Part shown: piece by piece, positions 23,184 through 31,416 of the stretch
Numbering within the stretch: the stretch's first letter is position 1
How the letters are laid out: every line of letters begins with the position of its first letter
Source: CAWAYR01 sp050250955
GTDB taxonomy: Bacteria; Acidobacteriota; Vicinamibacteria; Vicinamibacterales; UBA2999
DNA length: 64,000 nucleotides
Assembly (NCBI GenBank): GCA_050250955.1
Contig: JBFWNR010000003.1
Span: forward strand, 62,001-126,000
Reading direction: 5' to 3'
The notes under the pieces: generated by a model
The model's database searches: none
Seen by the model: the letters and a program-made list of their open reading frames with translations, nothing else
Told to the model about the DNA's origin: nothing
Translations under genes and position numbers: made by a program

Positions 23184-24463
23184 GCGCACACCTCGGCGGC
23201 GACGGCGGCATAGAGGCGCGTGCCGCCGTGGAAGTCGGTGAGCTCCACCTTCTCGTCGGGCATGGTGTTGTACTTGCCGCCGACACCGCACACGACCCCC
23301 TGCGCGCCGGTGGCGGCGAGGAACGGCGCGTCGGTGCCGTAGTAGCGATAGGGCGCCACGGCGCCGATCTCGGGGTCGCGCATCAGTACGCGGCGGTGCG
23401 CCCGCGCCATGAGCTGCACGAACGGCGCATCCTTGGCGATCTCGAAGGCATCCGTGCGGTTGGTGTTCGAGGCGGCCGGCGGCGCGATCTCGGCCTTCAC
23501 TTCGGGATGCTCGCGGGCTAGGGCGTCGAGCTCGCGCTGCACGTCGGCCAGCACGCCGCGATCGGTCTGGCCGGGACCGTAGCGGATCGCCACCTTGATG
23601 GTCGCGACGTCGGGCACCTGCGGAGTCCGCCAGTCGTGGTACTCGCGGCCCAGGCCGGCGCGCATCGAGCCGATGTTCAGTCGCCGCACGCTGGCGTAGT
23701 CGGGATCGGTCGGTCCCGAGAACGTCATCCGCTTGAGCCGTTCGACGACGAGGTACATCGTGTCGATCGCCGACACCGCCTCCTCGGCCTTGGACATGTG
23801 CCGGGTGATGCCGAAGGTGTGCACCGCGAACTCGACGTTGGCGGCGTGCAGCGTCATCAGCGCCAGGTCGGTGGGCTCGCCGACGATGAAGTGGTCGGTG
23901 CGCAGCCCGTCGGCCACCACCTTCTTGGTGCCGACGCCGCCCTGCAGTTCGCCGACGACGAACGTGAGCACGAGGTCGCCGCGCAGGCGCACCCCGGATC
24001 GCTGCACGGCGCGGGCGGCGCCGAAGAACGCGGCGCACGACGCCTTCATGTTCGAGACGCCGATGCCGTGCACGAAGCCGTCGCGCACCAGGCCCTCGAA
24101 CGGGTCCACCGTCCAGCCGACGCCGACCGGGTTGGTGTCGATGTGGCCGTTCAGCATCAGGCTGCGGCCCCCGCCGCTGCCCTGGAGCACGCCGATGGCG
24201 TTGAAGCGGCCGGGCTCCACTTCCTGCAGGCGGGCGTCGAGCCCCAGGGCGCCGAGATCGCCCACCAGCTTCTTGGCCAGCGCGCTCTCTTCCCCGCCGG
24301 CGCTGTAGGAGCGCATGCGGATCATCTCCTGCAGCAGGCGCAGGTCGGCGGGATCGTCCACCGCGGCCAGGACGCGGTCCACCTGCGGCGATGGTTGCGC
24401 GCCGAGGCGAAGCCCGGCGAGCGCGAACGGGCTGGCGGCCAGCAGCGATCGGCGTGTCATCAC
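23180..24463 (-). CDS. Exported M20 family metallopeptidase/deacylase, 427 aa
   Basis: Residues 1-22 form a Tat-like leader (MTRRSLLAASPFALAG). M20 enzymes are two-zinc hydrolases such as ArgE, DapE and carboxypeptidase G2. The first metal motif is NGHIDTNPVG (H112-x-D114 by my count). GVSNMKAS replaces the usual GxxDMKG, so the bridging Asp position reads Asn. The ELQGGVGTKK segment takes the place of the catalytic EExGxxG pair, and GEPTDL follows as expected. The departures suggest altered or reduced metal binding, unlike a standard M20 enzyme. A dimerisation (lid) domain lies about residues 200-320. The TfoX-like gene follows in the same operon. Confidence 0.85.
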   Translation of the reverse strand: MMTRRSLLAASPFALAGLRLGAQPSPQVDRVLAAVDDPADLRLLQEMIRMRSYSAGGEESALAKKLVGDLGALGLDARLQEVEPGRFNAIGVLQGSGGGRSLMLNGHIDTNPVGVGWTVDPFEGLVRDGFVHGIGVSNMKASCAAFFGAARAVQRSGVRLRGDLVLTFVVGELQGGVGTKKVVADGLRTDHFIVGEPTDLALMTLHAANVEFAVHTFGITRHMSKAEEAVSAIDTMYLVVERLKRMTFSGPTDPDYASVRRLNIGSMRAGLGREYHDWRTPQVPDVATIKVAIRYGPGQTDRGVLADVQRELDALAREHPEVKAEIAPPAASNTNRTDAFEIAKDAPFVQLMARAHRRVLMRDPEIGAVAPYRYYGTDAPFLAATGAQGVVCGVGGKYNTMPDEKVELTDFHGGTRLYAAVAAEVCA

Positions 24464-24512
24464 CGGAGGTGTCCTCCCGAAGGCCGGCAGCGTAGCACGG
24501 TCCGACAGCCGT

Positions 24513-24818
24513 TCAATGCCCGCCGAACACCTGGTAGCCGCGCTTGCGCAGGCTGTCGGCGAGCGCGACTTCCATCCGCACGGCCTTCTCGTACGGCATC
24601 GGGTTCAGATGCGCGTAGAGCTTCGGCACCAGCCGTTCGCCGAAGCGCTTGACCACGCCGGCCGCCTTGATGCCGGCTTTGTGGTTGGCGAACCGCACCT
24701 CGGGATCGAGACCGGTCATGCCCACGTAGTAGCCGGCCTTGCCGTCGCCCTTGGGGTTCCTGAGATAGACGACGTAGACGGAATGGTGTCCACGGGCGCG
24801 GCGCGCCTTGGCCGGCAT
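24513..24818 (-). CDS. GIY-YIG-like small protein, 101 aa
   Basis: The protein matches the small stand-alone GIY-YIG nuclease-like group. VYVVYLRN stands for the GIY strand, and GYYVGMTG for the YIG strand, followed by DPEVRFANHKAG, the usual R/H-containing helix. The C-terminal EVALADSLRKRGYQVFGG matches the E-containing helix of these proteins. Members of this group are about 90-100 residues long; activity is generally untested. It lies alone between the M20 gene and the sugar isomerase gene, with 49- and 25-base gaps, all on the minus strand. Confidence 0.8.
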   Translation of the reverse strand: MPAKARRARGHHSVYVVYLRNPKGDGKAGYYVGMTGLDPEVRFANHKAGIKAAGVVKRFGERLVPKLYAHLNPMPYEKAVRMEVALADSLRKRGYQVFGGH

Positions 24819-24843
24819 CAGGCCCCCAGGTCGGCGCCGACCC

Positions 24844-25737
24844 TCACACGTCGCACAGCGCCACGGCCTCGCGCAGCGAGGTCAGCGGATCGCGCGTCGG
24901 CACGAACTCGTGGGCGAGATACCCGGAGAAGCCGGTGTCGACGATGGCCCGGCACACCGCCGGCCACTGCAGCTCCTGGGTGTCGTCGAGCTCGTGGCGG
25001 CCGGGCACGCCGCCGGTGTGGTAGTGCGCGATGTGGGCGGCGTGGGTGCGGATGGTGCGGATGACGTCGCCCTCCATGATCTGCATGTGGTAGACGTCGT
25101 AGAGCAGCTTGACGCGCGGCGAGTTCACCGCGCCCACCACGTCCACGCCGAACGCCGTCCGGTCGCCGTGGTAGTCGGGGTGGTTGACCTTGCTGTTCAG
25201 CAGCTCGACACAGATCGTCACGCCGTGGTCCTCGGCAACGCCCTTCAGGCGGTTGAGGCCGGCCACGCAGGCGGCGATGGCCTCGGCATCGCTCCGCCCC
25301 TGGCGGTTGCCGAAGAAGGTGATGAGGTTGGGCACGCCCAGCGCCCGCGCCTTGGGCAGCGCCGCGGTCAGGTTGGCGACGATGCGGTCGTGGTTGGCCG
25401 GGTTGTTCAGCCCGTCGCTGATCGTGCCGCCGCCGCCGTAGCCCATCGAGCAGACCAGGCCGTGGTCGCGCACCACCGGCCAGTCGTCCGGCTCGAGCAG
25501 GTCGATGGCCGGCACGCCCATCGCCGCCACCGCGCGGCACAACTCCGGAAGCGGGATGTCCTTGTAGCACCAGCGGCTCGCCGACTGGCGGAGGCGTCCG
25601 CGGGTGACGACGCGGCCCGCGGCCGCCTGCCCGGCGAACGCACGGGCCGACCACGGCGCCAGCGCGGCAGCCGCGGCGGTGACGCCGAGCGCGCCGAGAG
25701 CGCGTCGCCGGCCGACAGCGAAGGCGGCGTGCGGCAT
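24844..25737 (-). CDS. Tat-exported sugar phosphate isomerase/epimerase (TIM barrel), 297 aa
   Basis: Residues 8-32 form a twin-arginine leader (VGRRRALGALGV onward, ending near AFAGQ). The rest is an AP-endonuclease-2/xylose isomerase-like TIM barrel closest to hydroxypyruvate isomerases. Metal-site blocks are ICVELLNSK (E), LLYDVYHMQIMEGD (D, H) and HYHTGGVPGRHELDD, and the chain ends with YLAHEFVPT. The Tat signal implies a folded, metal-loaded periplasmic enzyme. It diverges from the dehydrogenase gene at 25793, and the two likely share a regulatory region. In such clusters these isomerases act on 3-keto sugars or cleave 3-keto glycosides. The specific substrate is inferred only. Confidence 0.88.
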   Translation of the reverse strand: MPHAAFAVGRRRALGALGVTAAAAALAPWSARAFAGQAAAGRVVTRGRLRQSASRWCYKDIPLPELCRAVAAMGVPAIDLLEPDDWPVVRDHGLVCSMGYGGGGTISDGLNNPANHDRIVANLTAALPKARALGVPNLITFFGNRQGRSDAEAIAACVAGLNRLKGVAEDHGVTICVELLNSKVNHPDYHGDRTAFGVDVVGAVNSPRVKLLYDVYHMQIMEGDVIRTIRTHAAHIAHYHTGGVPGRHELDDTQELQWPAVCRAIVDTGFSGYLAHEFVPTRDPLTSLREAVALCDV

Positions 25738-25762
25738 GCCGGCATCATACTCGTGCGCGCGA

Positions 25763-25784
25763 TATAGTGCGGGCGGTCGGGGGA
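25763..25784 (+). promoter_or_regulatory. -10 element and ribosome binding site of the Gfo/Idh/MocA gene
   Basis: TATAGT at 25763-25768 is a good -10 match in the 55-base gap between divergent genes. GGGGGAG at 25778-25784 lies 8 bases upstream of the ATG at 25793. I see no convincing -35. Confidence 0.4.
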
Positions 25785-25792
25785 GCGCACAC

Positions 25793-27031
25793 ATGTCCAG
25801 GCGGCTCGGCGTCGGGTTCATCGGCAGCGGGTTCATGACCCGGTTCCACATCCGTTCCTGGCAGGCGGTGCGCGACGGCGACGTGCGCGGCGTCTGGAGC
25901 CCCAACCAGGCGCACGCCGGCGAAGCGGCGGCGCTGGCCCGCGAACTCGGTGTCGGCGACGCCCGCGCCTTCTCCTCCCTGGAGGCGATGGTCGAGGCGC
26001 CGGAGATCGACGCCATCTGGATCTGCGGCCCCAACCACGCCCGGGTCGAGAACATGGAGCGCATCGTGGCCACGCTCGGGCGGGGTGCGACGCTCGTCGC
26101 CGTGGCGTGCGAGAAGCCGCTCGGCCGCAATGCCGCGGAAGCGGCGCGGCTGGTCGAACTGGTCGAGCAGAGCGGCCTGCTCCACGGCTACCTGGAAAAC
26201 CAGGTGTTCGCGCCGGGCGTCGAGCGCGGCAAGGCGGTGGTCTGGGCCCGCGGCGCGGCGATCGCCGGGCGACCGTACCTGGCCCGGGCCGCCGAGGAGC
26301 ACGGCGGGCCGCACATGCCGTGGTTCTGGCGCGGCGATCTGCAGGGCGGCGGCGTGCTGAACGACATGATGTGCCACAGCCTGGAGGTGGGGCGCTACCT
26401 GCTCACCCGGCCCGGTGCGCCGCGGGCCAGCCTGCGCCCGGTGGAGGTGTCGGCGCAGATTGCCACGCTCAAGTGGAGCCGGCCGGAGTACGTCAGCCTG
26501 CTGCAGGAGACGATGTCGGCCGAGGTGGACTACGCCCGCCGCCCCGCCGAGGACTTCGCCCGGGCGATGGTGCGCTACGTGGACGAGGACGGCCTGCCGC
26601 TGGTGGTCGAGGCGACCACGTCGTGGAGCTACGTCGGCGCCGGGCTGCGCCTCACCATGGAGTTGATGGGTCCCGAGTACTCGATGTCGAGCAGCACCCT
26701 CGACGCCAGCACCAAGGTGTTCCTGTCGCGGCGCCTGCAGGGCCTGGTCGGCGAGGACCTGCTCGAGAAGCAGAACGCCGAGCAGGGGCTGATGCCGCTG
26801 GTCGGCAACGAGTGCGCCGAGTACGGCTACGAGGCGGAGAACCGCGCCTTCGTCACCGCCTTCGCCCGCGGCGAACAACCCGACCTGGATTTCCACGCCG
26901 GCCGCGACGTGACCGAACTGCTGATGACGTGCTATATGAGCGCGGAGCAGGGCCGGGTGATCCCGTGGAAGCCCGACCACCTGCGCGACTACGTGCCGCC
27001 GGTGGCGCGCACGACGGAGGTGGGCCGATGA
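25793..27031 (+). CDS. Gfo/Idh/MocA family oxidoreductase, 412 aa
   Basis: An NAD(P)-dependent sugar dehydrogenase. The N-terminal Rossmann fold has GVGFIGSGFMTRFHI (residues 6-20), and the catalytic region shows ACEKPLGRNAAEA, the EKP motif of the family. The C-terminal part holds GGGVLNDMMCHSLEVGRYLL, with the catalytic D and H of the family. No export signal is seen, so it is cytoplasmic. It overlaps the next gene (ATGA at 27028). In 3-keto sugar clusters such enzymes reduce the 3-keto sugar to the normal sugar or oxidise at C3. This role is an inference from neighbours. Confidence 0.92.
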   Translation: MSRRLGVGFIGSGFMTRFHIRSWQAVRDGDVRGVWSPNQAHAGEAAALARELGVGDARAFSSLEAMVEAPEIDAIWICGPNHARVENMERIVATLGRGATLVAVACEKPLGRNAAEAARLVELVEQSGLLHGYLENQVFAPGVERGKAVVWARGAAIAGRPYLARAAEEHGGPHMPWFWRGDLQGGGVLNDMMCHSLEVGRYLLTRPGAPRASLRPVEVSAQIATLKWSRPEYVSLLQETMSAEVDYARRPAEDFARAMVRYVDEDGLPLVVEATTSWSYVGAGLRLTMELMGPEYSMSSSTLDASTKVFLSRRLQGLVGEDLLEKQNAEQGLMPLVGNECAEYGYEAENRAFVTAFARGEQPDLDFHAGRDVTELLMTCYMSAEQGRVIPWKPDHLRDYVPPVARTTEVGR

Positions 27032-27720
27032 CGCGCAACCACGTGGGTCGGACGGCCCTGGCCGCCGCGCTGGCCACGGCCGTGCTGATGGGAGCCCCGG
27101 CGATGTCCGCCGATCAGACTTCGTCCGACGACTGGCGGCCGCTGTTCGACGGCAAGAGCCTCGCGGGCTGGCGCGGCTACAAGACACCGACGCCGCCGGC
27201 CGGCTGGCAGGCCGTGGACGGCGACCTGGTCAGGAACGGCCCCGGCGGCGACCTGATGACCGTGGACGAGTTCGGCGACTTCGAGCTCGAGCTCGAGTGG
27301 AAGGTCGGACCGGGCGGCAACAGCGGCATCATGTACCGCGTCGCCACCGGCGCCGAGCTGCCCTGGCACAGCGGGCCGGAGTTCCAGGTGCTCGACAACG
27401 CCCGGCACGCCGACGGCAAGAACCCGCTCACCTCGGCCGGGTCGAACTACGCCGTCCACGCCCCGGTGCGCGACGTCACCAGGCCGGTCGGCGAGTGGAA
27501 CGCCGTGCGCCTGGTGGTTCGCGGCGATCACGTCGAACACTGGCTGAACGGCGTGAAGCTGCTCGAATACGAGCTGGGCAGCCCGGACTGGACGGCCCGC
27601 GTCAAGGCCAGCAAGTTCGCCACGCTGCCCGGCTACGGGCGCGCCAGGCGCGGCCACCTGGTGCTGCAGGACCACGGCGACGTGGTGTCGTTCCGGCGGA
27701 TTCGCATCCGCACGCACTGA
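27028..27720 (+). CDS. Exported DUF1080 (3-keto-disaccharide hydrolase) protein, 230 aa
   Basis: After a signal peptide (residues 1-28, ending PAMSA) the protein is a single DUF1080 beta-sandwich. Signatures are WRPLFDGKSLAGWRGY, FELELEWKVGPGGNSGIMYR and HSGPEFQVLDNARHADGK. DUF1080 proteins related to this one have been shown to hydrolyse 3-keto-glucosides, and the fold resembles concanavalin-like lectins. The start overlaps the preceding dehydrogenase stop, and a permease gene follows after 18 bases. It would release free 3-keto sugar in the periplasm from glycosides oxidised by the GMC enzyme further along. Confidence 0.93.
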   Translation: MTRNHVGRTALAAALATAVLMGAPAMSADQTSSDDWRPLFDGKSLAGWRGYKTPTPPAGWQAVDGDLVRNGPGGDLMTVDEFGDFELELEWKVGPGGNSGIMYRVATGAELPWHSGPEFQVLDNARHADGKNPLTSAGSNYAVHAPVRDVTRPVGEWNAVRLVVRGDHVEHWLNGVKLLEYELGSPDWTARVKASKFATLPGYGRARRGHLVLQDHGDVVSFRRIRIRTH

Positions 27721-27738
27721 CCGCCGCGCGTCGCGCCG

Positions 27739-28947
27739 ATGACCCCCACCACGCGCGCGAAGCTCTCGGCGCTGATGTTCCTGCAGTACTACGTCTGGGG
27801 GGCGTGGTACGTGACCATGGGCACCTGGCTCGGCGGGACGCTGCAGTTCTCGGGCGAGCAGATCGGCCTGGCCTACGGCACCACGGCACTGGCGGCGATG
27901 ATCTCGCCGTTCTTCGTCGGCATGGTCGCCGACCGGTTCTTCGCCACCGAGCGGCTGCTCGCCGGGCTCCACCTGGTGGGCGGCGTGATCCTCTACCTGG
28001 CGTCCACCCAGACCGCCTTCGGCCCGCTGTACACGGTGCTGCTCGGCTACACGCTGTGCTTCATGCCGACGCTGGCGCTCAGCAACTCGCTGTCGTTCCG
28101 CCAGATGGCCGATCCGGGCGCCGAGTTCCCCGGGGTGCGGGTGCTCGGCACGATCGGCTGGATCGTCGCCGGCCTCACCATCGGCACGCTCGGCCTCGAA
28201 GCCACCGCGGTGCCGATGCGCCTGGCCGCCGCGGCGTCGATCGTCCTGGGGCTGTATGCGCTGGTCCTGCCGCACACCCCGCCGCAGAAGCTCGGCCACC
28301 GGCCGACGCTCGGCGACGTCGTCGGCCTCGACGCGCTGAAGCTGATGCGCGATCCGTCGTTCGCCGTCTTCGTCCTCGGCTCGTTCCTGGTCTGCATTCC
28401 GCTGCAGTTCTACTACGCGTTCACCAACCCGTTCCTGAACGAGCTCGGCGTGGTCAACGCCGCCGGCAAGATGACGCTCGGCCAGATGTCGGAGATCGGC
28501 TTCATGCTGGTGATGCCGTGGTTCTTCCGCCGTCTCGGCGTGAAGTACATGCTGGTCGTCGGCATGGCGGCGTGGGCGGCACGCTACGTGCTGTTCGCCT
28601 ACGGCGACAACGCCGCGCTGATGTGGATGCTCTACGGCGGCATCCTGCTGCACGGCATCTGCTACGACTTCTTCTTCGTCACCGGCCAGATCTACGTCGA
28701 CACCAAGGCCCCCGCCGACCTGCGGGCCGCCGCCCAGGGCTTCATCGCGTTCGTCACGCTGGGCGTCGGGATGTTCATCGGCTCGTGGCTGTCGGGGCTG
28801 GTCGTCGATCGCTACAGCAGCCCCGGCGCGGCCGGCATCGTCCACGACTGGCGGGCGATCTGGCTGGTGCCGGCGGCCGGCGCCGCCGCGGTGCTGCTGC
28901 TCTTCGCGGTGTTCTTCCGGGCCCCGCGCGACGCGACCCGGCACTGA
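27739..28947 (+). CDS. MFS permease of the nucleoside:H+ symporter (NupG/YegT) type, 402 aa
   Basis: Twelve hydrophobic helices, with the NupG-family opening LSALMFLQYYVWGAWYVTMG. GEQIGLAYGTTALAAMISPF and DRFFATERLL follow, then HGICYDFFFVTGQIYVD in helix 10. Members transport nucleosides in enterobacteria, but in bacteroidetes, planctomycetes and acidobacteria this type is usually found in sugar-degradation clusters. Given its neighbours it probably imports the oxidised sugar or its cleavage product. It lies 18 bases after the DUF1080 gene and 66 bases before the GMC gene. Confidence 0.9.
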   Translation: MTPTTRAKLSALMFLQYYVWGAWYVTMGTWLGGTLQFSGEQIGLAYGTTALAAMISPFFVGMVADRFFATERLLAGLHLVGGVILYLASTQTAFGPLYTVLLGYTLCFMPTLALSNSLSFRQMADPGAEFPGVRVLGTIGWIVAGLTIGTLGLEATAVPMRLAAAASIVLGLYALVLPHTPPQKLGHRPTLGDVVGLDALKLMRDPSFAVFVLGSFLVCIPLQFYYAFTNPFLNELGVVNAAGKMTLGQMSEIGFMLVMPWFFRRLGVKYMLVVGMAAWAARYVLFAYGDNAALMWMLYGGILLHGICYDFFFVTGQIYVDTKAPADLRAAAQGFIAFVTLGVGMFIGSWLSGLVVDRYSSPGAAGIVHDWRAIWLVPAAGAAAVLLLFAVFFRAPRDATRH

Positions 28948-29013
28948 CGTCGGCGGCCGAAAACCGCGGCGGACCGTCCTGGTGCTGGAGTAGAGTGCGC
29001 CCAGGGAGACCCG

Positions 29014-30699
29014 ATGCAGGGACAGCAGGAAGCCTTCGACGCCATCGTGGTCGGGTCCGGCATCTCGGGCGGCTGGGCCGCCAAGGAGCTCACCGAACGC
29101 GGGCTGCGCGTGCTGTTGCTCGAGCGCGGCAAGATGATCGAGCACGGCAAGGACTACAGCACGGCGCGCAAGGCGCCGTGGGACTACCCGCATCGCGGCG
29201 GCCGCACCCGCGAGCTGGTCGAGTCGTACCCGGTGCTGCGCCGCGACTACCCGCTCAACGAGAAGCAGCCCGACTGGTGGGTGAACGAACGCGAGTCGCC
29301 CTACACCGAGGTGAAACGTTTCGACTGGTATCGCGGCTACCACCTCGGCGGGCGGTCGCTCACCTGGGGCCGGCAGAGCTATCGACACAGCGATCTGGAC
29401 TTCGAGGCCAACGCCCGCGAAGGCATCGCCGTCGACTGGCCGATCCGCTACGCCGACCTGGCGCCGTGGTACGACCACGTGGAGCGCTTTGCCGGCATCA
29501 GCGGCTCGATCGAAGGGCTGCCGCAGCTGCCCGACGGCCAGTTCCAGCCGCCGATGCCACTGAACGTCGTCGAGCAGACGCTGGCGGGACGGCTGGCGAC
29601 GCAGTTCGAAGGCACGCGCCGCATCATCTCGGGCCGGGTGGCCAACCTGACCGAGCCGCTCGGCACGCGCGGCCGCTGTCAGTTCCGCAACGCCTGCCGC
29701 GCCGGCTGCCCGTACGGCGCCTACTTCAGCACCCAGTCCTCGACGCTGCCGGCGGCGGTGGCCACCGGACGGCTCACGCTCAAGGTCCACGCCATCGCCA
29801 CCGACGTGGTCTACGACAAGGACCGCCGGCGGGCCACCGGCGTGCGGGTGATGGACGCCCACACCAGGGAGACGACGGTCTACTCGGCCAAGGTCGTGTT
29901 CCTGTGCGCCTCGACCCTCAACTCGACGTGGCTGCTGCTGCGCTCGGCCACCGACGTGTGGCCGGGCGGCCTGGGCAGCAGCTCGGGCGAGCTGGGCCAC
30001 AACCTGATGGACCACCACTTCCGCTGCGGCGCCAACGGCTTCGTGCACGAGCACGAGGACCGCAGCGTCTACGGCGCGCGGCCCACCGGGTTCTACATCC
30101 CACGCTTCCGCAACGTCGGCAAGGACAGGCGCGCCTACGTGCGCGGCTTCGGCTACCAGGGCAGCGCCAACCGCCAGGGCTGGGAGCGCGCGGTCGCCGA
30201 ACTGGGCGTCGGCGGTGCCTTCAAGGACGCCATGGCCACGCCCGGCCCCTGGCGGGTCGGCGCGACGGCCTTCGGCGAGATGCTGCCCAACCACGCCAAC
30301 CGCGTCGCGCTCGACACGGCCAGGACCGACGCCTGGGGCCTGCCGGTGCTGTCGATCGACTGCGCGACCGGCGAGAACGAACGGCTGATGCGCCGCGACA
30401 TGATGAACGACATGGCCGAGATGCTCGAGGCCGCTGGCGTGAGCGAGGTGCGGGTGTTCGACAACCAGTACTTCCCGGGCATGGGCATCCACGAGATGGG
30501 CACGGCGCGCATGGGCCGCGACCCCAGGACGTCGGTGCTGAACGCCCACAACCAGGTGTGGGACGCGCCCAACGTGTTCGTCACCGACGGGTCGGGCATG
30601 ACCTCGGCGGCGTGCGTCAACCCGTCGCTCACCTACATGGCCCTCACCGCGCGCGCCTCGGCGTTCGCCGTCGACGAGCTCAAACGCGGGAACTTGTGA
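29014..30699 (+). CDS. GMC-family sugar/glucoside 3-dehydrogenase, catalytic subunit, 561 aa
   Basis: An FAD-dependent GMC oxidoreductase. The nucleotide-binding motif GSGISGGWAAKE starts at residue 14. YHLGGRSLTWGRQSYR is the second FAD block. CRAGCPYGAYFSTQ lies near residue 230. The end carries HEMGTARMGRDP and VFVTDGSGMTSAACVNPSLTYMAL, with the active-site HN/HH-type pair. It lacks its own signal, and the next gene encodes a Tat-type small subunit that would carry it across the membrane, as in gluconate 2-dehydrogenase and bacterial glucoside 3-dehydrogenases. The CxxxC stretch is typical of that group. The product would be a 3-keto glycoside. Confidence 0.93.
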   Translation: MQGQQEAFDAIVVGSGISGGWAAKELTERGLRVLLLERGKMIEHGKDYSTARKAPWDYPHRGGRTRELVESYPVLRRDYPLNEKQPDWWVNERESPYTEVKRFDWYRGYHLGGRSLTWGRQSYRHSDLDFEANAREGIAVDWPIRYADLAPWYDHVERFAGISGSIEGLPQLPDGQFQPPMPLNVVEQTLAGRLATQFEGTRRIISGRVANLTEPLGTRGRCQFRNACRAGCPYGAYFSTQSSTLPAAVATGRLTLKVHAIATDVVYDKDRRRATGVRVMDAHTRETTVYSAKVVFLCASTLNSTWLLLRSATDVWPGGLGSSSGELGHNLMDHHFRCGANGFVHEHEDRSVYGARPTGFYIPRFRNVGKDRRAYVRGFGYQGSANRQGWERAVAELGVGGAFKDAMATPGPWRVGATAFGEMLPNHANRVALDTARTDAWGLPVLSIDCATGENERLMRRDMMNDMAEMLEAAGVSEVRVFDNQYFPGMGIHEMGTARMGRDPRTSVLNAHNQVWDAPNVFVTDGSGMTSAACVNPSLTYMALTARASAFAVDELKRGNL

Positions 30700-30713
30700 G
30701 GGCGGAGCCGACC

Positions 30714-31364
30714 ATGGATCTGATGACGCGACGTGGCGCGGTGCAGCGGGTGGCCGCGCTGCTGGGCGGCCTGGCGCTGGTCGGCGGCGACGACCTCGAG
30801 GCGTTCGCCGTCGATGCCCGGGCCCTCGACCAGGCGATGCGCGACGGCGTCGGCGCCTTCACCGCCGCCGACGTCGCCCTGCTCGACGAGATCGCCGAGA
30901 CGATGCTGCCCGAGACCTCCACGCCCGGGGCCAAGGCGGCCAGGACCGGGGCGTTCATGGCCCTGATGGTCACCGATGTCTACACCGACCGGAACCAGCA
31001 GGTGTTCCGCGACGGCATGACGGCGCTCGACGCCGCCTGCCGCACCGCCACCGGCGCGCCCTTCATGCAGGCGACGCCGGCGCAGCGGCTCGTCCTGCTC
31101 GAGCACCTCGATCGCGAGCAGAGGACCGCCACCGAGGAGCGCACGCCGCCGGCCCGCACCCGCTACCCGGCCGCACCGCCGGCGCCACCGGCCGACGAGC
31201 AGCCGCCGCATTACTTCCGGATGATGAAGGAGCTGGCCCTGCTCGGCTACTTCACCTCCGAGATCGGCTACACGAAGGCGATGCGCTACATCGAATCGCC
31301 GGGCCGGTTCGACGGCAACGCGCCGCACGCGCCGGGCGACCGGTCGTGGGCGCCGCACGCCTGA
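30714..31364 (+). CDS. Gluconate 2-dehydrogenase subunit 3-like small subunit with Tat signal, 216 aa
   Basis: This is the small partner of the GMC protein encoded 14 bases upstream. The start is the ATG at 30714 (GGGCGGA lies 7 bases upstream). An MTRRGAVQRVAALLGG leader is a Tat signal, so the pair is exported folded. The core has FTAADVALLDEIAETMLPET, the defining block of the family. The LALLGYFTSEIGYTKAMRYIESPGRF segment near the end is also conserved. A Pro/Ala-rich insert lies about residues 145-165. It has no cofactor of its own; it serves export and stability of the catalytic subunit. Confidence 0.92.
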   Translation: MDLMTRRGAVQRVAALLGGLALVGGDDLEAFAVDARALDQAMRDGVGAFTAADVALLDEIAETMLPETSTPGAKAARTGAFMALMVTDVYTDRNQQVFRDGMTALDAACRTATGAPFMQATPAQRLVLLEHLDREQRTATEERTPPARTRYPAAPPAPPADEQPPHYFRMMKELALLGYFTSEIGYTKAMRYIESPGRFDGNAPHAPGDRSWAPHA

Positions 31365-31416
31365 ACCCCTGTCGGCACCCGTCGATCGTCTGCCCACGCA
31401 ACCCAGGAGGCCCACC

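Noticed and set aside
27297..30713. Very long + strand frame leading into the small subunit gene
   Set aside because: It runs out of frame across DUF1080, permease and GMC genes, and only the section from the ATG at 30714 matches a family.
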